Below are positions 54,086 through 63,500 of a DNA stretch of 64,000 bases, in pieces (position 1 is the stretch's first letter; each line of letters opens with the position of its first letter). The notes below the pieces were generated by a model. The model was given only the letters and a program-made list of their open reading frames with translations, made no database searches and was not told the origin of the DNA. The position numbers and the translations under genes were made by a program. This stretch comes from Paraburkholderia sp. BL9I2N2 (GTDB taxonomy: Bacteria; Pseudomonadota; Gammaproteobacteria; Burkholderiales; Burkholderiaceae), in assembly GCF_004339745.1 (NCBI RefSeq), contig NZ_SMGP01000004.1, positions 186,001 through 250,000 of the forward strand. The letters run 5' to 3'.

Positions 54086-55147
54086 GTGATCAAGAAGCCC
54101 ATGTTGCGCCCGCTTGCCGCTGTCCTGATCCTCGGCGTCGCGAATCTCGCGCCCGCGTGTTTGACGCCCGCGTTTGCCGCGGCCGGCAAGATTACCTTCG
54201 TCTCGCAAGGCGGGACCTATCAGGAGGCGCAGACCAAGGCGATCCTCGACCCGGCCGCGAAGCAGCTCAACATCACCGTGAACCAGGACAGCATTCCGGA
54301 CGCGTGGCCGCAGATCAAAGCCCAGGCCGCGACCGGCAAGCCGATCTGGGACGTGGTCGACACGCCGACGTCGAATTGCCTGCGCGGCGGCAAGGAAGGC
54401 CTGCTGGAGAAGCTCGACTTCTCGAAGATCCCGAATGCGGCGGCCATGCCGGAGAAATACCGTACGCCGTACTCGGTCGCCTACGAGTTCTATTCGACGG
54501 TGATCGGCTACAACAAGAAGACGCTGAAGAAGGTGCCGCAGAACTGGGCCGATTTCTGGAACGTGAAGGCGTTCCCCGGCACGCGCGCGCTGCGCAATGA
54601 CCCGCAGACCGTGCTCGAAGCCGCGTTGCTCGCCGACGGCGTGCCGCGCGACAAGCTGTATCCGCTCGACGTCGATCGCGCGTTTAAAAAGCTGCAACAG
54701 ATCAAGCCGGACGTGACCGTCTGGTGGACTTCCGGCGGCCAGTCGGCGCAATTGCTGCACGACGGCGAAGTCGATATGACGATGATCTGGAACGGCCGCG
54801 CGAGCGCGGTGCGCAAGGACAATCCCGATGTCGACTTCACGTTCAACGACGGCATTCTGCAGAACACCCAACTCTGCGTGCTGAAGAACGCGCCGAACTT
54901 GCCGGAGGCGATCAAGTTCGTCAACGCGGCGGTGTCTCCGGAACTGCAGGCCAATCTGCCGCTGTATATCGACTACGGTCCGGGCAATCCGGCGGCGTTC
55001 AAAACGGGCAAGATCGACGCGAAGCGCGCGAGCGAGTTGCCGAGTTCGCCGGAAAATGCATCGAAGCAGGCGTTGATGTCGGAGGAATGGTGGGCGTCGG
55101 ACGCCGGCGTCCAGGCGAAGGCGCGCTGGCTCAAGTTCATGCAGTAA
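54086..55147 (+). CDS. PotD-type polyamine ABC substrate-binding protein
   Basis: About 353 residues. A Sec signal (LRPLAAVLILGVANLAPACL, ending near AFAAA) precedes the periplasmic fold: ITFVSQGGTYQEAQTKAIL, DVVDTPTSNCL and TVWWTSGGQSAQLLHDGEVD, as in spermidine/putrescine-type binding proteins. I use GTG 54086 (ribosome site GAGGAC) because upstream sequence is not signal-like. It forms the binding component for the PotB/PotC/PotA genes at 58.5-63.4 kb, although it is transcribed from the other strand. Confidence 0.87.
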   Translation: MIKKPMLRPLAAVLILGVANLAPACLTPAFAAAGKITFVSQGGTYQEAQTKAILDPAAKQLNITVNQDSIPDAWPQIKAQAATGKPIWDVVDTPTSNCLRGGKEGLLEKLDFSKIPNAAAMPEKYRTPYSVAYEFYSTVIGYNKKTLKKVPQNWADFWNVKAFPGTRALRNDPQTVLEAALLADGVPRDKLYPLDVDRAFKKLQQIKPDVTVWWTSGGQSAQLLHDGEVDMTMIWNGRASAVRKDNPDVDFTFNDGILQNTQLCVLKNAPNLPEAIKFVNAAVSPELQANLPLYIDYGPGNPAAFKTGKIDAKRASELPSSPENASKQALMSEEWWASDAGVQAKARWLKFMQ

Positions 55148-55273
55148 GCGCTGCCGTATCTTCTTGAGCGCGGGATTCGCGTCCGTTGGACACCAAGGAC
55201 GCCGAAAACCGCGCGCAATGCCAAGCGCTTCTCGCGCGTCCCGCACGGCTTATCGTCTGCGCAATCATCGAAC

Positions 55274-56953
55274 GTGATCGACTATCTGATTCTCGGCGGC
55301 GGCTCGGCGGGCTGCGTGCTTGCCGCGCGCCTGTCCGAAGACGCCAGCAAGATGGTCTGCCTCGTCGAGGCCGGCTGCAATATCTCGCGAACAGACATGC
55401 CCGCGGCGGTGCGCAGCCGTTATCCCGGCCGTGCCTATCTCGACACCGCGAATATCTGGCAGCGCCTGAAAGCGCGAATGAGCGCAACGGCCGCGCCGCG
55501 CCGCTACGAACAGGCGCGCCTGCTCGGCGGCGGCTCGGCGATCAATGCGCTGATGGCGAATCGCGGCGCGCCCGCCGACTACGACGAATGGCACGCGCTC
55601 GGCGCGCACGGCTGGAACTGGAGCGCCTGCCTGCCGTACTTCCGCAAGCTCGAAACCGATTGCGACTTCTGCGGCGCGCTGCATGGCGAGAGCGGGCCGA
55701 TTCGCATCCAGCGCGCGCCGTGGACGCGCATTTCGCCATTCGTGCGAGCGGTGCTCGCCACACTCGACGCGCGCGGCCACACGCGGCGTGAGGACCAGAA
55801 CGGCGAGTGGCAGGACGGCACGTTCATCGGATCGATCGCGGTGAGCGAAGCCGGCGAGCGCATCCCGACCTCGGTCTGCTATCTAGACGACGCCGTGCGC
55901 GCTCGCCCGAATCTCACGATCCGCACGCAAACGCTCGTCGAACGCGTGCTATTCGACGGCAAGCTCGCCATTGGCGCGCGGATCATCGGCGCGGACGGCG
56001 CGAGCGAAGCGTTGCGCGCCAGACATGTGATCGTTTGCTCGGGGGCGATCCACAGCCCGGCGCTGCTGATGCGAAGCGGCATCGGCCCGGCGGCCGAACT
56101 CGCCGCGCTCGGCATCGAGGTGGTGGCGGATCGAGGCGGCGTCGGCGGCAATCTGATGGAGCATCCGTCGATTGCGGTCTCGGCGTTTCTGCCGCGCGCG
56201 TCCCGCACGTTATATCCCGACGAGCATCACGAGCAGGCGATCGTGCGCTTTTCGTCGGGCGTGAGCGGGACAGTGCCCGGCGACATGCATGGAGCGATCC
56301 TGTCGCGCTCGGGCTGGCATTCGGTTGGCCACCGGCTCGGTACGATCTTCTTCTGGGTGAACAAGTCGTACTCGCGCGGTCGCGTGAGTCTCGCGTCGGC
56401 TGATCCGCACGACGAGCCCACCGTCGACTTCAACATGCTATCCGACGCGCGCGATCTCGAGCGGCTCAAGCTCGCGCTGCGCTTCGGTGCCCGCACGCTG
56501 GCCGATCCGATGATGGCGCAGCATCGCGCGACGCTGCTGCCTTCGAGCTATTCGCCGCGCGTCGCGAGCGTGGCCGTGCCGGGGGCGTGGAATGCATTGC
56601 AGCGCGGCGCGCTGAGCACGTTGTTGGACATTGCCGGGCCGCTGCGCGCGTGGCTGGTGAGGCGTGTGGTCACGCAAGGCGTGACGCTCGACGAACTGCT
56701 CGCCGACGATCACGCGTTGACGCGTTTCGTAACGCGCTCGGTGGGCGGCACCTGGCATCCGTCCGGCACTTGCCGCATGGGCGCCGCCGACGATCCGCTC
56801 GCCGTCTGCGACGCGCGCGGCGCGGTCTATGGCGTCAGCGGACTTTACGTGTGCGACGCGTCGCTGATGCCGTCGATACCGTGCGCGAACACGAATGTGC
56901 CGACCATCATGATCGCGGAGCGAATTGCGGATATGTTGCGCGGCCGCGCGTAA
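55274..56953 (+). CDS. GMC-family FAD alcohol dehydrogenase/oxidase
   Basis: 559 residues with an N-terminal FAD motif LILGGGSAGCVLAARL, GMC signature 1 (LLGGGSAINALMANRGAPAD), signature 2 (GAIHSPALLMRSGIGPAAEL) and the catalytic His in GGTWHPSGTCRMG. Choline-dehydrogenase-like enzymes oxidise a primary alcohol to an aldehyde. The start is GTG at 55274 with a weak ribosome site. It follows the binding protein by 126 bases, in the same unit, and converges on the aldehyde dehydrogenase. Confidence 0.9.
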   Translation: MIDYLILGGGSAGCVLAARLSEDASKMVCLVEAGCNISRTDMPAAVRSRYPGRAYLDTANIWQRLKARMSATAAPRRYEQARLLGGGSAINALMANRGAPADYDEWHALGAHGWNWSACLPYFRKLETDCDFCGALHGESGPIRIQRAPWTRISPFVRAVLATLDARGHTRREDQNGEWQDGTFIGSIAVSEAGERIPTSVCYLDDAVRARPNLTIRTQTLVERVLFDGKLAIGARIIGADGASEALRARHVIVCSGAIHSPALLMRSGIGPAAELAALGIEVVADRGGVGGNLMEHPSIAVSAFLPRASRTLYPDEHHEQAIVRFSSGVSGTVPGDMHGAILSRSGWHSVGHRLGTIFFWVNKSYSRGRVSLASADPHDEPTVDFNMLSDARDLERLKLALRFGARTLADPMMAQHRATLLPSSYSPRVASVAVPGAWNALQRGALSTLLDIAGPLRAWLVRRVVTQGVTLDELLADDHALTRFVTRSVGGTWHPSGTCRMGAADDPLAVCDARGAVYGVSGLYVCDASLMPSIPCANTNVPTIMIAERIADMLRGRA

Positions 56954-56960
56954 ATGCAAT

Positions 56961-56995
56961 GCCGGGCCGCCCGCGTTGAAACGCGGCGGCCCGGC
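56961..56995. terminator. Bidirectional terminator between GMC and aldehyde dehydrogenase genes
   Basis: GCCGGGCCGCCCGCG and CGCGGCGGCCCGGC form a 14-bp stem with one bulged C and a short loop. It lies between two converging genes. No clear T run on either side. Confidence 0.7.
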
Positions 56996-57053
56996 AGACG
57001 TCACGCATCAAGCGGTGAACGGTCCGACTAAGCACAAGGAGGCCGAAGCACGC

Positions 57054-58481
57054 TCACTCGCCAAACCCCACAATCCCCTTCACTTCAAGAAACGCCTCGA
57101 GCCCCCATTCGCCGTATTCGCGTCCGTTGCCCGACTGTTTGTATCCGCCGAAAGGCGAGCCCGCATCCCACGACGGGTAGTTCAGATACACGCTGCCCGC
57201 CCGGAGCCTGAACGCCACGCGCCGCGCGCGTTCCAGATCAGCCGATTGAACGTATGCCGCAAGCCCGAACGGACTGTCGTTGGCAATCGCGATCGCTTCT
57301 TCCTCGTCGCGATAGGGCATGATCGCGAGCACCGGGCCGAAGATCTCTTCGCGCGCGATCTTCATGGAAGGGCGCACATCCGCAAAGACCGTCGGTTGCA
57401 CGTAATAGCCGCGCTCCAGACCCGGCGGACGCCCGAGGCCACCGGCCACCACTTGCGCGCCTTCGTCGATTCCCGCTGCAATCAGCCGCTCCACACGCTC
57501 GAACTGCACGCTGCTGACCACCGGACCCATGGTCGTGCGCTCGTGATCGGCGGGGCCGACGCGCTGCGCTTGCGCCGCGCGCCGCGCGATCGCCATCGCT
57601 TCGTCATGGCGTGCCGCGGGCACGAGCATGCGCGTCGGCGCATTGCACGACTGTCCGCTGTTGTTGAAGCACGAGTTGACGCCGGCCGTGACGGCCGCTT
57701 CGAAATCGACGTCGTCCAGCAGAATATTCGCGGACTTGCCGCCCAGTTCCTGATGCACGCGCTTGACAGTCGGCGCCGCGAGTTTCGCAATCTCGACGCC
57801 CGCGCGCGTCGAACCGGTGAACGACACCATGTCGACATCGGGATGCGCCGCCAGCGCCGCGCCGACGGTCGGCCCGTCGCCGTTGACGAGATTGAAGACG
57901 CCCGGCGGCACGCCCGCCGCGTCGAGTATCTCCGCGAACAGCAAGGCATTGAGGGGAGTGACTTCGCTGGGCTTGAGCACCATCGTGCAGCCGGCCGCGA
58001 TGGCGGGTGCGGCCTTGCAGACGATCTGATTGATCGGCCAGTTCCACGGCGTGATCAGCGCGACCACGCCGACCGGTTCGTGATTGACGAGCGTCGAGCC
58101 TTTCCTGCGTTGCCACACGAACGTTTCGCACGTGCGAATCAGTTCTTCGAGATGCCGCCGTCCGATGCCCGCTTGCCACGCATGCGCCATCGCGCGCGGC
58201 GCGCCGAGTTCGCGCGAGATGGTGTCGCCCATCTCGTCGTGACGTTCGAGAAACACTTCGAGAATGCGGCGGATCAATGCGAGGCGTTCGGCCGGCGTGG
58301 TTTGCGAGAACGACGTGAAGGCGCGTTTCGCTGCGGCTACCGCGCGATCTGCATCGGCGGGTGTGCCCATCGCCACTTCGGCGAACGCTTCCTCGGTGCA
58401 GGGATCGACAACGGCGCGACGCGCGTTGGTGGACGGCTCGACCCACGCGCCGTCGATATAGAACTTCAGTGCATTGATCAT
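57054..58481 (-). CDS. NAD(P)-dependent aldehyde dehydrogenase
   Basis: 475 residues. The catalytic Glu motif HQELGGKSANILL, the catalytic Cys motif NNSGQSCNAPTRM and the NAD region ITPWNWPINQIVCK are all intact. It converts an aldehyde to the acid. It is the last gene of the minus-strand operon, 24 bases after the PotC-like permease, so it would oxidise the aldehyde produced by the amine oxidase or the GMC enzyme. Confidence 0.92.
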   Translation of the reverse strand: MINALKFYIDGAWVEPSTNARRAVVDPCTEEAFAEVAMGTPADADRAVAAAKRAFTSFSQTTPAERLALIRRILEVFLERHDEMGDTISRELGAPRAMAHAWQAGIGRRHLEELIRTCETFVWQRRKGSTLVNHEPVGVVALITPWNWPINQIVCKAAPAIAAGCTMVLKPSEVTPLNALLFAEILDAAGVPPGVFNLVNGDGPTVGAALAAHPDVDMVSFTGSTRAGVEIAKLAAPTVKRVHQELGGKSANILLDDVDFEAAVTAGVNSCFNNSGQSCNAPTRMLVPAARHDEAMAIARRAAQAQRVGPADHERTTMGPVVSSVQFERVERLIAAGIDEGAQVVAGGLGRPPGLERGYYVQPTVFADVRPSMKIAREEIFGPVLAIMPYRDEEEAIAIANDSPFGLAAYVQSADLERARRVAFRLRAGSVYLNYPSWDAGSPFGGYKQSGNGREYGEWGLEAFLEVKGIVGFGE

Positions 58482-58505
58482 CTAAAAGGTGTCTTCAGAA
58501 AGAGG

Positions 58506-59300
58506 TTAGGCGCGCGCCGCGTTGGAGCGACGGCTCACCACGACGATCATCACGAGGCACAGCGTCAGCGCGGTGAGCATCGTGCTGATGGCGGCAATGG
58601 TCGGATCGATCTCGTCGCGCAGCGTCACGAACATGCGGCGTGTCAGCGTCTGGTTCGAACCGCCCGACACGAATAGCGCGACCACCGTTTCGTCGAGCGC
58701 CTGAATGAACACGAACACCGCGCCGGAAATCACGCTTGCCTTGATCTGCGGCAGCGTCACCGTCATGAAGCTGCGAAAACGATTCATGCCGAGACTGCGC
58801 GCGACCATCTCCTGCGTGCGGTCGAAGGTGCGCAGATCGGCGCCGACCGAGATCAGCACGTACGGCAGCCCGAGCATCGTATCGGCGAGAATCAGGCCGC
58901 CGAGCGTATTCACGTAGCCCGCCTGAGAGTACACGAAGAACACGCCCACCGCGACGATGATGATCGGCACCATCAACGGCAGCATCAGCAGCGTGCGCAG
59001 ATAGCGCATGATCCAGTGCGTGCCGTTCTGGATCGCGTACGCGGCGGCCACGCCGAGCGGCGTGGCGATCAGCGCGGCGCAGATCGAAGCGGTGAGCGTG
59101 GTGCGCGCGGCGTCGATCCATGCGGGGTTGTCGAAGAACGAGTGATACCAGCGCAGCGAGTAGGCGGGCGGCGGGAAGGTCATGAAGCGCGTGTCGGAGA
59201 ACGACAGCGGCACCACGATCAGCACCGGCACCATCAGGAACAGCAGAATCAGCACGACGGTCGCGCCGAGGACGATCCGTCCGAACGGGAGTTTGTTCAT
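58506..59300 (-). CDS. ABC transporter permease, PotC type
   Basis: About 264 residues and six helices. The permease signature EMVARSLGMNRFRSFMTVTL contains the EAA-loop contact for the ATPase. The start at 59300 overlaps the upstream permease stop by 4 bases (ATGA), so the pair is coupled. It would form the inner-membrane channel with PotB. Confidence 0.9.
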   Translation of the reverse strand: MNKLPFGRIVLGATVVLILLFLMVPVLIVVPLSFSDTRFMTFPPPAYSLRWYHSFFDNPAWIDAARTTLTASICAALIATPLGVAAAYAIQNGTHWIMRYLRTLLMLPLMVPIIIVAVGVFFVYSQAGYVNTLGGLILADTMLGLPYVLISVGADLRTFDRTQEMVARSLGMNRFRSFMTVTLPQIKASVISGAVFVFIQALDETVVALFVSGGSNQTLTRRMFVTLRDEIDPTIAAISTMLTALTLCLVMIVVVSRRSNAARA

Positions 59301-60205
59301 TTCGCGCCCAGAGTCTTTTCGAGTGGCACCACGCGGCTCGCGGCATAGAAAATCGCGAACACGCAGATCAGCAGCACGACGCTCACCGCACTCGCCGCGC
59401 CCCAACTGTTGTAGATCTCGACGTTGCGGCTCACCACCATCGACACCATGATCGACTTGCCGCCGCCCATCAGTTCAGGCGTGATGTAGAAGCCGAGGCA
59501 CAACACGAACACGAGTGTCACGCCGGCCAACACGCCGCTCATCGACAGCGGCAGGAACACGCGCAGGAACACGTGCAGCGGCGAGCCGCCCAGGCTCGCG
59601 CCGGCTTGCGAGAGATTCGACGGGATTTTCTGCATCGCCGAATAGAGCGGCAGCACCATGAACGGCAGCAGGATATGCACCATTGCGATGACCGTGCCGA
59701 ACTGGTTGTAGGCGAGCTGCACCGGGCGGTCGACCAACCCTGAGGCGATCAGAGCCTTGTTCACGAGCCCCGTGCGTTGCAACAGCACGAGCCACGCGTA
59801 GGTGCGCACGAGTACGCTGGTCCAGAACGGCAGAATCACCATGCCGAGGACGAGCGCGCTCAGCTTCGGCGGCAACGAGGCGGCGAAGTAGGCCACCGGA
59901 TAGCCGAGCAGGAGCGTGATGACAGTCACGACGATGCTCAGCTTGAACGTCAGCAGAAACGTTTCAAGGTAGGCGCCGGTGAACATGCGGCGGTAGTTTT
60001 CGAGCGTGAAGCCGTCGTGATAGATGGACTGCCACGACAGCCACGCGAGCGGCACCACCAGCAGCACGACGATCACGAGGAGCGCCGGCGTCATCAGGAG
60101 AAGCATCGTGCGATCCTCGCGGCGCTGATAGCGCGCGGCGGGATCGGACTCGGTGGCCTGCATCAAGGTGGTTCCCTGGAGCATCCGTTTGGCGGTTGTC
60201 ATCAT
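59297..60205 (-). CDS. ABC transporter permease, PotB type
   Basis: About 302 residues. The first helix is MLLLMTPALLVIVVLLVVPL, and the EAA-like loop is QAGASLGGSPLHVFLRVFLP. I use ATG 60205, overlapping the amine oxidase stop by 4 bases; a longer version starting at 60235 would overlap it further. It pairs with the PotC-like permease and the PotA-like ATPase. Confidence 0.9.
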   Translation of the reverse strand: MMTTAKRMLQGTTLMQATESDPAARYQRREDRTMLLLMTPALLVIVVLLVVPLAWLSWQSIYHDGFTLENYRRMFTGAYLETFLLTFKLSIVVTVITLLLGYPVAYFAASLPPKLSALVLGMVILPFWTSVLVRTYAWLVLLQRTGLVNKALIASGLVDRPVQLAYNQFGTVIAMVHILLPFMVLPLYSAMQKIPSNLSQAGASLGGSPLHVFLRVFLPLSMSGVLAGVTLVFVLCLGFYITPELMGGGKSIMVSMVVSRNVEIYNSWGAASAVSVVLLICVFAIFYAASRVVPLEKTLGAK

Positions 60206-61539
60206 GCACCTACGGCGTCGAGAAACTGATACCACGCCGCGACGAGTCTCACCCCCGGCGCGCGCAGCGAATGAAAGGGCACGGGCCGCAGGCCGGGCGC
60301 GCCGAGCAGCGAGAGCTCGGGCGTTTCGCCGAGCGCGAGCGCGGCGGCATGCTGGCCGAGCAGGCTCGCCATCGCGACCCCCGCTCCGTTATACCCCAGA
60401 CAAAAGGTCGTGGCGTCGTCGCTGCGTCCGACATGCGGCAGCGAATTGAACGTCATGCCCACATAGCCCGACCAGCGATAGTCCACACGCACGTCCGCGA
60501 GATCGGGAAAGAGCGCGACCATCGCGCGTTGCAATGCGTCGAAGCCCGTTGTTTGCCCTTCCTTGCCGAACGCGTCGCGTCCGCCGAACAGCATGCGGCC
60601 GTCCACTTTGCGAAACCACTTCATCATGCGCCGCGTTTCGGTGTAGCTGCGGCGCTCGATCATGAGACGTGCGTCAAGCTCGGCGGGCAGGCGCTCGGTG
60701 GCGATCATCGCGCTGCGAAACGGCACGAGTTCGCGCTGATACGCCGAGGTCGCCGCCGTGAGATCCGAATACGCATTGGTCGCGACGATGACCTGCTTCG
60801 CGCGCACCGTGCCGCCGGGCGTGCGCAGCGTCACGCGCGTCTCGCCGGACGCGCGTTGCATCTGCTGTACCGGCGTCAATTCGTAGATCGGCACGCCGCG
60901 CAGCGTGAGTCCGCGCGCGAGTCCGCGCACGTACTCGAGCGGCAGAATGGTGCCGGCGTCCGCGCTCAGCACGCCGCCGACAAAGCCCTTCGAACCCGTC
61001 TCGTGCTCGATGGCGGCGCGCGATTGCACGGTCATCGAGGTATCGCCAAGATTCGTGCGAACCCAGTCGGCTTCGGCGCGAATCGCGGCGAACGCGGCCT
61101 CCGTGTGAGCGCAGCGCAGGCTGCCGGTATGTTCGAAGCGGGCGCGCGCCAACTGGAATTCGTCGACCAGCGTCTCGACGACCCGCACGCCTTCATGCGC
61201 GAGACGATGCATGCGCTTCGCGGTATCGAGACCGTGCAGCTTGTCGATGGTGGGAAACGACAGTCTGAACTTCGACGACACCACGCCGCCATTGCGCCCG
61301 CTCGCGCCCCAGCCAACCGGATTCGCATCGAGCACCACGCACTCGACGCCGCGCTTTTGCAGCGCATACGCGGCGGCGAGGCCCGAGTAGCCCGCGCCGA
61401 TCACGGCGACCTCGACTTCGAGATCGCGGGCGAGCGGCACGCCGGTGCTGACCGCCGCACCGGCGCCTGGCGATGCCGCAAGGAGCGCCCGCCAGAGCGA
61501 ATCAGGCGCGGGCGTGTGCAGAGTCATCGGCGCAAGCAT
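60202..61539 (-). CDS. FAD-dependent amine oxidase/dehydrogenase (DadA/PuuB-like)
   Basis: About 445 residues. The FAD motif VIGAGYSGLAAAYALQKRG and GRNGGVVSSKFRL follow a polar N-terminus of about 55 residues. It resembles gamma-glutamylputrescine oxidase (PuuB) and related glycine-oxidase-fold enzymes, which convert an amine to an aldehyde. The start is ATG 61539 (MLAPMTLH) or 61527. It lies between the HAD gene and PotB, with start and stop codons very close, consistent with one operon. Confidence 0.87.
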   Translation of the reverse strand: MLAPMTLHTPAPDSLWRALLAASPGAGAAVSTGVPLARDLEVEVAVIGAGYSGLAAAYALQKRGVECVVLDANPVGWGASGRNGGVVSSKFRLSFPTIDKLHGLDTAKRMHRLAHEGVRVVETLVDEFQLARARFEHTGSLRCAHTEAAFAAIRAEADWVRTNLGDTSMTVQSRAAIEHETGSKGFVGGVLSADAGTILPLEYVRGLARGLTLRGVPIYELTPVQQMQRASGETRVTLRTPGGTVRAKQVIVATNAYSDLTAATSAYQRELVPFRSAMIATERLPAELDARLMIERRSYTETRRMMKWFRKVDGRMLFGGRDAFGKEGQTTGFDALQRAMVALFPDLADVRVDYRWSGYVGMTFNSLPHVGRSDDATTFCLGYNGAGVAMASLLGQHAAALALGETPELSLLGAPGLRPVPFHSLRAPGVRLVAAWYQFLDAVGA

Positions 61540-61543
61540 CGGC

Positions 61544-62257
61544 TCAGGCCGCGATACGCGCTTCGGCTTCGACGGCGTCCGCAAGCGCGCCGAGCGTCGC
61601 GAACTTGAAGGTCGGCGTGGTCACGGTTTCCGGCACGGGCGTGGCGCCGAAGCCCTTCACGTTCTGACGGCGTTCGATCCAGCAGGTTGCGTAGCCGAGC
61701 TTCGTGGCGATGCCGATGTCGTGATACTGGCTTTGCGCCGTGTGCAGGATTTCGCCGAACTTGTAGCCGAACGCTGCCTGACGGCCACGGTTGTATGCGA
61801 AGAATTGCGGGTCGGGTTTGGCGACGCCGGTTTCGTCGCAGCAGACGGTGTCGTCGAACGGATCGCCGAGCGTGAGCGCATAGGCCGAGAGCGCCACGCG
61901 GTCCGCGTTGGTCATTGCGACCAGGCGGAAATGTTTGCGCAGACGCTTGAGCGCCGCGACCGAATCCGCGAACGCCGGCCATTCGAGCACGTCGCGCTGG
62001 AAGGCGGCGGCCGATTGCGCGTCGTCGGGCAGACCGAGTTCTTTCGCGAGCGAGAGATAGACGTTCGCCATTTCGTGGCTCGACCGGCCCGGATAGGTCG
62101 CGCGGCCACGCATGTACGGTTCGAAGATCTGGTCGTCGGTCAGGTCCTTCGCTTTCGGGCCGCCAATGCGCCGCACGGAGGCGAGCACGCCGCGCTCGAA
62201 GTCGATGAGTGTGCCGACGACGTCGAACGTCAGGACCTTGAAATCGGTGAGCTTCAT
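61544..62257 (-). CDS. Haloacid-dehalogenase-type (type II) hydrolase
   Basis: About 237 residues. HAD motif I FDVVGTLIDFE contains the nucleophile Asp, motif II is AMTNADR and motif III KPDPQFF, all intact. Type II enzymes hydrolyse 2-haloacids or phosphate-like esters; its place in an amine catabolic operon is unusual. The start at 62257 has an AAAGGATG ribosome site; the longer frame is not supported. It lies 65 bases downstream of the ATPase gene. Confidence 0.88.
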   Translation of the reverse strand: MKLTDFKVLTFDVVGTLIDFERGVLASVRRIGGPKAKDLTDDQIFEPYMRGRATYPGRSSHEMANVYLSLAKELGLPDDAQSAAAFQRDVLEWPAFADSVAALKRLRKHFRLVAMTNADRVALSAYALTLGDPFDDTVCCDETGVAKPDPQFFAYNRGRQAAFGYKFGEILHTAQSQYHDIGIATKLGYATCWIERRQNVKGFGATPVPETVTTPTFKFATLGALADAVEAEARIAA

Positions 62258-62322
62258 GAAATCATCCTTTTGCAGTATGCCGTGAATCGGAGAGAGAGTG
62301 CCCCACGCGTGGGCGGAGAAAA

Positions 62323-63399
62323 TCAGGCGGGCACGACGATCGTGTCCTGCGGGTCCAGCGTCACGCTCATCTGTGCGCCCGGCTGCGGGATGCGGCGGCG
62401 TGCGTCGTGGCCGCCGGGTTGCCGGAGACTGATGGCGGTGCCGTCGGCGAGCGCGGCGAACACGCGCAGGCTTTCGCCCTGATACAGCACCTCGGTGACG
62501 CGGCACGACAGACGGTTCACGCCTTCCTGGCGATCGCCGCCGTCGATCACGAGTTTTTCGGTCTGCACCGCGAGCAGCAGTTTGTTGCCATGCGGCAGCG
62601 GATGCGCGGTGCGCAGCACGGTATCGCCCAGACGCACGGCGTCGTCGCCGGCGCGCGTCACGTCGAGCAGCGTCGCCTCGCCGATGAAGCTCGCCACGAA
62701 CGCGTCGCACGGCCGGTCGTAGAGCCGCTCGGGCGTGTCGATCTGCACCAGGCGGCCGTTCTTCAGCACGGCCACGCGGTCGCTCATGGTGAGCGCTTCG
62801 CGCTGGTCGTGCGTCACGTAGACGATCGTCGCACCGAGCTTGCGATGCAGCCGCCGCAGTTCGATCTGCATGGTTTCGCGCAGTTGCTTGTCGAGCGCGG
62901 AGAGCGGCTCGTCCATCAGGATCAGTTGCGGCTCGAACACCATTGCGCGAGCGAGCGCCACGCGCTGCCGCTGACCGCCGGAAAGCTGGCTGATGCCGCG
63001 GCTCTCGTAGCCGGAGAGTTCGACCATCGCGAGCGCGTCGGCGACTTTCTTCGCCCACGTGCCTTTCGGCTGACGGCGCGCGCGCAGCGGAAACGCCACG
63101 TTCTCGCCGACGCTCATATGCGGAAACAGCGCGTAGTTCTGAAACACGATGCCGATGTCGCGTTTGTGCGGCGGCGCGAATGTAATGTCGCGTTCGCCGA
63201 CCCAGACCGCGCCCGAACTCGGCTGCACGAAGCCGCCGAGAATGCCGAGCAAGGTGGTCTTGCCCGAGCCCGAAGGGCCGAGCAGCGAGACGAATTCGCC
63301 GGGGGCGATGTCGAGTGAAACGTCGTCGAGGGCCACGACCTGGCCATAACGTTTCGCTGCCGATCGGATCGAAACACCTGTTTTCGCTCGTGCGTCCAT
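62323..63399 (-). CDS. ABC transporter ATP-binding protein, PotA type
   Basis: About 358 residues. Walker A GPSGSGKTT, signature LSGGQRQRVALARA, Walker B LILMDEP and the D-loop SALDKQL are all present, and a C-terminal TOBE domain gives the PotA/CysA-type length. It energises the PotB/PotC permease. It is the first gene of the operon. I use ATG 63399, where the conserved N-terminus begins; a longer version would overlap the divergent promoter. Confidence 0.92.
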   Translation of the reverse strand: MDARAKTGVSIRSAAKRYGQVVALDDVSLDIAPGEFVSLLGPSGSGKTTLLGILGGFVQPSSGAVWVGERDITFAPPHKRDIGIVFQNYALFPHMSVGENVAFPLRARRQPKGTWAKKVADALAMVELSGYESRGISQLSGGQRQRVALARAMVFEPQLILMDEPLSALDKQLRETMQIELRRLHRKLGATIVYVTHDQREALTMSDRVAVLKNGRLVQIDTPERLYDRPCDAFVASFIGEATLLDVTRAGDDAVRLGDTVLRTAHPLPHGNKLLLAVQTEKLVIDGGDRQEGVNRLSCRVTEVLYQGESLRVFAALADGTAISLRQPGGHDARRRIPQPGAQMSVTLDPQDTIVVPA

Positions 63400-63462
63400 T
63401 GCGTCCTGTCTCGCTGAAGAAGCCTGCGTTAGGGAAAATATAGGCTGCGTCCTTTTTGGCGG

Positions 63463-63476
63463 CAATTCCCAAATTG
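63463..63476. promoter_or_regulatory. Candidate operator CAATT-N4-AATTG
   Basis: A 5-bp palindrome with a 4-base centre between the PotA-like gene and the divergent LysR gene. Position suits LysR binding that controls the operon and itself. Short, so moderate support. Confidence 0.45.
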
Positions 63477-63500
63477 TTGGAGAAGGCATAACATCAGGTC

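Noticed and set aside
56925..58676. 583-residue plus-strand frame opposite aldehyde dehydrogenase
   Set aside because: His/Arg-rich shadow; the minus strand has the catalytic Glu and Cys motifs.
60196..61608. 470-residue plus-strand frame opposite the amine oxidase
   Set aside because: Shadow frame with no domain; the real gene fits the operon by overlap.
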